A stretch of 63,781 nt of DNA from CALMZY01 sp052033915 (GTDB lineage Bacteria; Verrucomicrobiota; Kiritimatiellia; CAIQIC01; JAGNIJ01), in NCBI GenBank assembly GCA_052033915.1, contig JBPOJF010000018.1, positions 1 through 63,781 of the forward strand, in the 5' to 3' direction. Position 1 is the first letter of the stretch, and every line of letters begins with the position of its first letter. The translations under genes and the position numbers were made by a program. Of the stretch, positions 58,854-63,781 are shown piece after piece. The notes beneath the pieces were generated by a model. The model saw only the letters and a program-made list of their open reading frames with translations. It did no database searches and was not told the DNA's origin.

Positions 58854-60205
58854 CGCTGATCCCTCCTCTTGCCTTCGTGATACGTGATTGTGTACTTGAA
58901 TGTCTTCGTTTCGTGCGGCTGCAAGTCCAGCGTGAAGCGCAGGGTCTGCGCGTCCTTCTTTTCGAATCGGCCGCAGTCGCCCGTCGGCTTCACCGGGTCG
59001 GCGTACGGATGCTTCATGTGCCGCGTTATCTCGACCCGGACCGGCAGGTCGCGGAAGTTCTTCACCTCGACCGCCCAATCCTCCCGCTCGTCCCATCCCG
59101 TGACGTTCTTGTCGGCGTTGAACGTGTAGCGGTCCGTCGCCCGCTTCATCAGCTTGGGCTCGACCTTGACCTGCTCGGTCGATCCGAGATCCACCTCGGC
59201 CTCCTGTTCAACGGGGATGTATTTCACGTACTGCGAGCCCTCGAACGAAAGATGCTGTTCGGCGTCCAGCGCGCGGAACACCTCCACCTGGCCGTCCGGC
59301 AGCGGCGTCTCGCCCAGGCGATGGTCCTTGTCGTTCCTGAAGTAGAGCAGGCGCCGGACCCCTCCCTCGCCGAAACGGCGGTCGTCGTATTTGTACAGGT
59401 TGACCACCGGCACGCGCACCGGCTTGAACGACGGGAGCCGCTTCGACCAGCCGTTCGGAATCGATTCGGTCCCCTCGATCGTGTAGAGGAAGTACTCGGA
59501 CAGTCCTTCCTTGATGATTTTCTTCGGCGCGGCGGCCGCGCCGGAGAGCATCTCGCAGGCCATGTCTATCTCCCGGCCCATGGACATCCGCCGTCTCGAG
59601 AATTCGGCGCGGTCGGTGGGCTCGGGCGTTACCGCCCCGGGTCGGCCGAACGGCTCCGATCGTTGCGCGAGTTCCACAATCCGGTCCAGGAGATGGATCC
59701 GGCCGACAATGAGCCGTGTCTGCGCGTTGTCATAGTCCTCGCCGGATCCGTTGGTCACGCGGACAAAGCCCTCGAGAAGCATGTCCTTCTCGTCGGGCGC
59801 CAGCGTGGCCTGATAGAACGCGCGCCAGCGGATGCCGGACGTGAAGAACAGAATCTCCACCAGCACCTCGCCTTCGATCTCGGAACGCACGGTCCAGACC
59901 GCCTCCGAGTTCACGCCGGGCGGATACGAAACGTCGAGCAACTCGACCTGGTCGGGATGTTCCACCGCGCGCAGGCTGAGCGAGGTCGGGTCGATCAGCG
60001 TATTCGCCCAGCCGAACGACAACTTGTTCAGCCCCTTCTGGAGCGTGAGCTTGCGGACCTCGCGCGCGAGCGTGAGGTCGGCGGAGTTGTAGATCGTGAG
60101 CTGGACGCTGTCGCGTTCGGGCAGGGTGACGAGGTCGATACCGCCGCGCGCCGGGGCCGCGAGCAGAAGCGGCGCCGCCAGCAGGAACCGCAGAATTCTT
60201 CGCAT
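58850..60205 (-). CDS. Secreted DUF4139 protein, upstream copy
   Basis: 451 residues, preceded by GAAGGAGAGCGCT. Signal peptide MRRILRFLLAAPLLLAAPARG. The body reads TLPERDSVQLTIYNSADLTL, VRKLTLQKGLNKLSFGWANT, LLDVSYPPGVNSEAVWTVRS, EGEVLVEILFFTSGIRWRAF, YQATLAPDEKDMLLEGFVRV, then GQVEVFRALDAEQHLSFEGS and PVEQEAEVDLGSTEQVKVEP. These are typical of DUF4139, with a probable calcium-free beta-sandwich. Expressed first in a two-gene unit with the shorter copy, it could form a hetero-oligomer (inference). It lies divergently apart from the HD-domain gene by 95 bp. Confidence 0.85.
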   Translation of the reverse strand: MRRILRFLLAAPLLLAAPARGGIDLVTLPERDSVQLTIYNSADLTLAREVRKLTLQKGLNKLSFGWANTLIDPTSLSLRAVEHPDQVELLDVSYPPGVNSEAVWTVRSEIEGEVLVEILFFTSGIRWRAFYQATLAPDEKDMLLEGFVRVTNGSGEDYDNAQTRLIVGRIHLLDRIVELAQRSEPFGRPGAVTPEPTDRAEFSRRRMSMGREIDMACEMLSGAAAAPKKIIKEGLSEYFLYTIEGTESIPNGWSKRLPSFKPVRVPVVNLYKYDDRRFGEGGVRRLLYFRNDKDHRLGETPLPDGQVEVFRALDAEQHLSFEGSQYVKYIPVEQEAEVDLGSTEQVKVEPKLMKRATDRYTFNADKNVTGWDEREDWAVEVKNFRDLPVRVEITRHMKHPYADPVKPTGDCGRFEKKDAQTLRFTLDLQPHETKTFKYTITYHEGKRRDQR

Positions 60206-60300
60206 AGCGCTCTCCTTCTGTCGGGATTATGCTCCATCGGTTGGTACGTGCGCAAGCCGGTTTCGGTTGACCGGGAAATGTCGGCTCGGGGGTTCTCGCC

Positions 60301-61089
60301 TTACCGCCGTGCCGTCCTGGACCTCACGTGCCCGCGCGCGAGACCGGCGACTTCCCGGGCCTCTGGCGAAGGCGGCAGGAGGCTCTCCAGCTTGCCGAGG
60401 ATGTCCCTCTCGTGGATGCGGTCAAATGCCGGGGGATAGTGGATGTCATAGACCCACGACATCTGGATCAGTTTGAAATCGGTCAGCGACTTGATCATCG
60501 AAAACGGCGCGTTGCGCTGTGTGCGGATCAGGTTGACGAGTTCCGGGTTCGGCGGGCCGTCGGTCGGCACTCCGAAAAGCAGCTCGGGGTGTTGTTGCAG
60601 AGAGCGGGCGGACACGAGTTCGTGGAACACCATGAAAATGTCCAGCTTGTCGGCGTCGCGGATCAATCGCGCAAACGGCAGGCTGTCCTTGGAGACGCCG
60701 GGCGGGATTTCGATCTGGTTGTGGCACAGGATCGCGTCCTTGATCCTTCGGCAGTCGGTCGCGCCCACGCCCGAGAGAACGATTTCCTGGTCGACTACTT
60801 CCCAACTCCGCGCCGCGTGATTGATCGAGTGGCGGTCCGACAAGGTCTTGAACTCGACGTACTGCGAGAAACGCCCGACGTCGTGCAGGATGCCGATGGC
60901 CTCCGCCGTATTCGCGTCTGCGTCGGTCCAGCCCAGGTCGCGCGCCATGCCGCGCGCATCCTGCGCCACGCGCAGGCTGTGCTCGAGCTTGAGCCGGAGC
61001 AGGCGCGGCAGTTGGCCGTCCGGGCCGCGGAATTTGTCCACGTACTCGCCGAACCAGCGCCGGATTTCCTGAAGGTCGTTCTGTTGCAT
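60301..61089 (-). CDS. HD-domain phosphohydrolase
   Basis: 262 residues from the ATG at 61089, where homology-like sequence begins. The HD signature His is in LRLKLEHSLRVAQDARGMAR. The paired His-Asp is in AIGILHDVGRFSQYVEF, followed by RHSINHAARSWEVV and AILCHNQIEIP. The last metal Asp sits in LIRDADKLDIFMVFHELV. HD hydrolases dephosphorylate nucleotides or second messengers. The specificity is not readable. No Shine-Dalgarno is seen, so the start is tentative. Confidence 0.85.
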   Translation of the reverse strand: MQQNDLQEIRRWFGEYVDKFRGPDGQLPRLLRLKLEHSLRVAQDARGMARDLGWTDADANTAEAIGILHDVGRFSQYVEFKTLSDRHSINHAARSWEVVDQEIVLSGVGATDCRRIKDAILCHNQIEIPPGVSKDSLPFARLIRDADKLDIFMVFHELVSARSLQQHPELLFGVPTDGPPNPELVNLIRTQRNAPFSMIKSLTDFKLIQMSWVYDIHYPPAFDRIHERDILGKLESLLPPSPEAREVAGLARGHVRSRTARR

Positions 61090-61221
61090 CGGGAGGCCGT
61101 AAGATAATCGCGTTCGCGCAAAAATCGAGCGAATTTTCCAACGCCACAAATTCAAGTTCCAAGCGCAACACTTCCGACCTTCAGCGTCTTTCCTGGTCCG
61201 GCGTTGACGAGCTTGGTGAAC

Positions 61222-61251
61222 TTGACACACACAACTGTTTTAAGAAATACT
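61222..61251 (+). promoter_or_regulatory. Sigma-70-type promoter candidate for the surface-protein gene
   Basis: A consensus TTGACA (61222..61227), an 18-bp spacer and AATACT (61246..61251), about 90 bp before the start codon at 61344. The 254-bp gap between the HD gene and this gene holds nothing else I can name. Confidence 0.5.
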
Positions 61252-61343
61252 GTTTCCGTCATGAAGCGTGATGCCGCAAGCGACTCTGCATCTCTTTTTT
61301 CTCCCGTTGTCCGTATATCCGGCGACATGAAAGGAACAACATC

Positions 61344-63781
61344 ATGAAACATCCCCTCCAGACCCTCTTCGCCGCCGCGCTGGCGGTGGTATTCGCGGCA
61401 AGCGTTGCGTCGGCCGCGCCCGTGGGCGTGACCGTCAATGGAATTGATCTGGATGACACCGGCTCGACCGGCGCGGGGTGGACGTATGTCTCGCCTACGC
61501 TCAGGCTCACGAACGCGGGGCCGTTCACCATTTCGGGCAGCAACACGGATGGCGCTGTGCAAGTCGTCGTCTCGGCGGGTGTGACGAGCGCGGTGACGGT
61601 CTCGAACCTGACGCTCGCGGCGCCCAATAGCAACCAGTGCGTCTTCTCGCTGGAGACGAATGCGGTTGTTTCGCTCTTTCTGGCGGGAACGAATACGCTG
61701 ATGTCCGGCTATAATCGCGCGGGCCTTGAAGTCGCGGGCGGACGGACGCTCTCCATCACCAATGCGCCCGGCGACGACGCGGGCGCGCTGACGGCCACCG
61801 GCGGCGAGTACGGCGCGGGCATCGCCGCCGGCGGCACGGTGAACATCTTCGGCGGAACGGTCACGGCGACGGGCGGAAACAATGGCGCGGGTATCGGCGG
61901 CAACGGCAGCTGGGGTGTTCCCGCCAGCGGCGGCGGCACGGTGAACATCTCCGGCGGAACGGTCACGGCGACCGGCAAAGGGAGAGGCGCAGGCATCGGC
62001 GGCGGCGGTGGCGGAGGCGACGACAGCGACGGCGGCGACGGCGGTACGGTGACTATCTCCGGCGGCACGGTCACAGCGACCGGCGGGAGCGGCGCAGGCA
62101 TCGGTGGTGGTGGCGGCGGCTCCTACTACAGCAACGGCGGCGGCGGCACGGTGACCATTTCCGGCGGCACGGTCACAGCGACCGGCGGGAGTGGCGCGGG
62201 TATCGGCGGCGGCTATGGCGGTATCGAGGCCTCGGGCGGCGGCGGCGGCACGGTGACCATTTCCGGCGGCACGGTCACAGCGACCGGCGGGAGTGGCGCA
62301 GGCATTGGCGGCGGTGGTGGCGCCAGAAATTCCGTTGGCGGCGGAGGCGGCACAGTGACCATCTCCGGCGGCACGGTCACAGCGACCGGCGAAAGCGGCG
62401 CAGGCATCGGCGGCGGTAATGCCCTTGGGGGTAGCGGTGCGGGGGGCACGGTCGCGATTTCCGGCGGCACGGTCACGGCGCAGGGCTCCAGCGCGGCGGA
62501 CATCGGGCCGGGCGTCGGCGGCGCGGGTTCCGGCGCGAATACCTTCACCGGCGGCTCAATCTATCTCGCAAACAACAACATCGCCCACGCGCCCAGCAAC
62601 GGCGTGGCGCGCGTCTGGTGCGTGACGGTGCCGAACCTCACGCCCAATGCGGCGGTCGTTCTCACGGGGCTCAATCCCTACGGTGTCAACGACCTCTTCG
62701 CCGACGACAGCGGCCAGCTCTACCTCTGGCTGCCCAACGATAACTATGACTTCACGGCGGGCGGCACGGAATACGAGGCCACCGTCTTCGACGCGGACAC
62801 AACGGCGACCCCGAAGTCGCCCCCGGCCTCGGACGCCTACCTCACCTTCACCAGCACAAACACCTTCACGATCACGCCGCTGGTTAAGTCATGGAACGGA
62901 ACCCTCGAATGCTCCACCGACGGGACGACCTGGATGGCCTTCACCGTCACCGGCGCGGTGGCGGCGGTCGACGGCTCCGGCATGTACAAGCTGTACCTCC
63001 GTGGGACGGATAACACCCAGATTACTGACGGCTACGCTACGTCCGCTTGGCGAATTAATGCCGACGGACCGGTCGCCTGCTCCGGCAATATCGAGACCCT
63101 GCTGGACTACACGACGGTGGATAACGGCGGACATCCGGCGATGACCAACTACTGCTTTGCGAACCTGTTCTACGGCTGGACGGCGCTCTCCAGCGCGCCG
63201 GAACTGTCGGCCACGAGCGTGACCAAACGCTGCTACTACCGCATGTTCGAAGGCTGCACGGGCCTGACGAATGCGTCGGCGCTTCCGGCTGCAACGCTGG
63301 CCCAAGAGTGCTACTACTGCATGTTCGAAGGCTGCACGGGTCTGATGGAAGTGCCCGAGTTGCCGGCCGGGACGCTGGCCGAAGGTTGTTACCGCAGTAT
63401 GTTCTCCAACTGCACGAGTCTGACGAGATTGCCGGTGCTGTCGGCGACGAATCTGACCACCAACTGCTACCGGTCCATGTTTGCAAACTGCACGAACATC
63501 ATGCTGTACACCGATGGGACAGGCCCGACCTGGGGCATCCCGTCCAATGCGGTGGAAGCCACGGGTTGGAACCAGGACATGCTCCTGGGCACGGGCGGCG
63601 GTTTCACCAACGACCCGGTGATCGGCGCCTTCTACTATTACAACGCGTCGCCTCCCCCGCCGCGTTCCTACCTCACCTTCACCAGCACGAACGCCTTCAC
63701 GGTCACGCCGCAGATCGAGTCGTGGGACGGCAGGATCGAGTACTCCACCGACACGACGAACTGGGTGGCCTTCAGCACCAA
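61344..63781 (+). CDS. Glycine-rich beta-helix surface protein with BspA-like leucine-rich repeats (start only)
   Basis: Partial: runs off the right edge after more than 810 codons. AAAGGAACAACATC precedes the ATG. Signal peptide MKHPLQTLFAAALAVVFAAS...A. An N-terminal carbohydrate-binding-like region (TLRLTNAGPFTISGSNTDGA) leads to seven copies of a GGTVTISGGTVTATGGSGAG unit with a GIGGG end (61831..62480). Next are AYLTFTSTNTFTITPLVKSW and a BspA-type leucine-rich array (CYYRMFEGCTGLTNASALPA, CYRSMFANCTNI) to ~63500. The TFTSTN module then recurs (SYLTFTSTNAFTVTPQIESW). Such proteins are exposed at the cell surface and bind glycans or host or matrix proteins. Confidence 0.85.
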   Translation, partial: MKHPLQTLFAAALAVVFAASVASAAPVGVTVNGIDLDDTGSTGAGWTYVSPTLRLTNAGPFTISGSNTDGAVQVVVSAGVTSAVTVSNLTLAAPNSNQCVFSLETNAVVSLFLAGTNTLMSGYNRAGLEVAGGRTLSITNAPGDDAGALTATGGEYGAGIAAGGTVNIFGGTVTATGGNNGAGIGGNGSWGVPASGGGTVNISGGTVTATGKGRGAGIGGGGGGGDDSDGGDGGTVTISGGTVTATGGSGAGIGGGGGGSYYSNGGGGTVTISGGTVTATGGSGAGIGGGYGGIEASGGGGGTVTISGGTVTATGGSGAGIGGGGGARNSVGGGGGTVTISGGTVTATGESGAGIGGGNALGGSGAGGTVAISGGTVTAQGSSAADIGPGVGGAGSGANTFTGGSIYLANNNIAHAPSNGVARVWCVTVPNLTPNAAVVLTGLNPYGVNDLFADDSGQLYLWLPNDNYDFTAGGTEYEATVFDADTTATPKSPPASDAYLTFTSTNTFTITPLVKSWNGTLECSTDGTTWMAFTVTGAVAAVDGSGMYKLYLRGTDNTQITDGYATSAWRINADGPVACSGNIETLLDYTTVDNGGHPAMTNYCFANLFYGWTALSSAPELSATSVTKRCYYRMFEGCTGLTNASALPAATLAQECYYCMFEGCTGLMEVPELPAGTLAEGCYRSMFSNCTSLTRLPVLSATNLTTNCYRSMFANCTNIMLYTDGTGPTWGIPSNAVEATGWNQDMLLGTGGGFTNDPVIGAFYYYNASPPPPRSYLTFTSTNAFTVTPQIESWDGRIEYSTDTTNWVAFST
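61831..62480 (+). repeat. Seven coding tandem repeats of a glycine-rich beta-helix rung pair
   Basis: Units of about 80-110 bp, each containing GGCGGCACGGTGA-C-AT-TCC-GGCGG and GTCAC-GCGAC-GGCG at fixed spacing. They are translated GGTVTISGGTVTATG. Later copies are nearly identical to each other, which points to recent amplification; the first and last copies are more diverged. Confidence 0.85.

Noticed and set aside
61831..62480. Repeats considered as a CRISPR array
   Set aside because: The units are in frame, vary in length, encode GGTVTISGG rungs, and lack constant repeats separated by unique spacers.
61709..62548. Proline-rich minus-strand frames
   Set aside because: They are the exact reverse of the glycine-rich coding repeats and have no independent support.

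Overview
This GC-rich window (roughly 60% G+C by eye) looks like chromosomal DNA of a PVC-superphylum bacterium, most likely Verrucomicrobiota/Kiritimatiellota. That placement is an inference from gene families, not from a marker-gene search. The pointers are a Minf_1886-type protein (56421..56846), a DUF1844 protein, DUF4139 proteins, a PEP-CTERM tail, a giant secreted protein with lamin-tail and CotH domains, and dispersed paired TTCCAA/TTGGAA palindromes. No phage, insertion sequence, integrase or CRISPR array was found.

Layout. 0-6.7 kb: end of a PEP-CTERM-anchored formylglycine-enzyme-like protein whose frame runs antisense through tRNA-Tyr, a membrane metallophosphoesterase, several envelope proteins, a NYN/LabA-like protein, and a ParB-like plus MerR-like pair. 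6.7-15.5 kb: a secreted nuclease beside a MazG-like gene remnant, a secreted ankyrin protein, serC, tRNA-Arg, rph, trxA, a protein built from T-x-R-I repeats, a lipoprotein, mutY and pyrH-frr. 15.6-25 kb: an FkbM methyltransferase remnant, a GHL10-type glycosidase, a DUF3108-LolA-like pair, two tandem small secreted proteins, a YidD-domain fusion with TM2-like neighbours, and miaB. 25-29.9 kb: a phosphatase-superfamily enzyme, dCMP deaminase, a large papain/transglutaminase-like protein and a bacterial protein with a textbook C2H2 zinc finger. 29.9-39 kb: one gene for a secreted protein of about 3,030 residues. 39-49.2 kb: a signalling block, with an overlapping operon (7TM histidine kinase, soluble histidine kinase, sigma-54 activator, then a GT87/TPR membrane protein) on the minus strand and a receiver-kinase gene on the plus strand. 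They are separated by a 640-bp AT-rich gap holding DnaA-box-like sites and a perfect-looking sigma-54 promoter. 49.2-63.8 kb: a flavin oxidase, a sugar-nucleotide epimerase, a type I phosphodiesterase, an M16 peptidase with a DUF1844 gene, a HIT protein, a tandem DUF4139 pair, an HD hydrolase and the start of a glycine-rich beta-helix surface protein cut by the window edge.

How the genes work together. Most housekeeping genes are single units or classic pairs (pyrH-frr). Several modules are translationally coupled by ATGA overlaps: DUF3108/LolA, kinase/kinase/activator, M16/DUF1844, small membrane protein/HIT, and DUF4139/DUF4139. The most suggestive functional link is the NtrC-type activator beside a -24/-12 promoter that drives the divergent receiver-kinase gene. 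This could be a self-contained sigma-54 signalling circuit, possibly related to PrsK/PrsR-type control of PEP-CTERM surface proteins (inference).

Limits: all calls rest on reading the sequence and recognising motifs. No database search, structure prediction or skew calculation was run.
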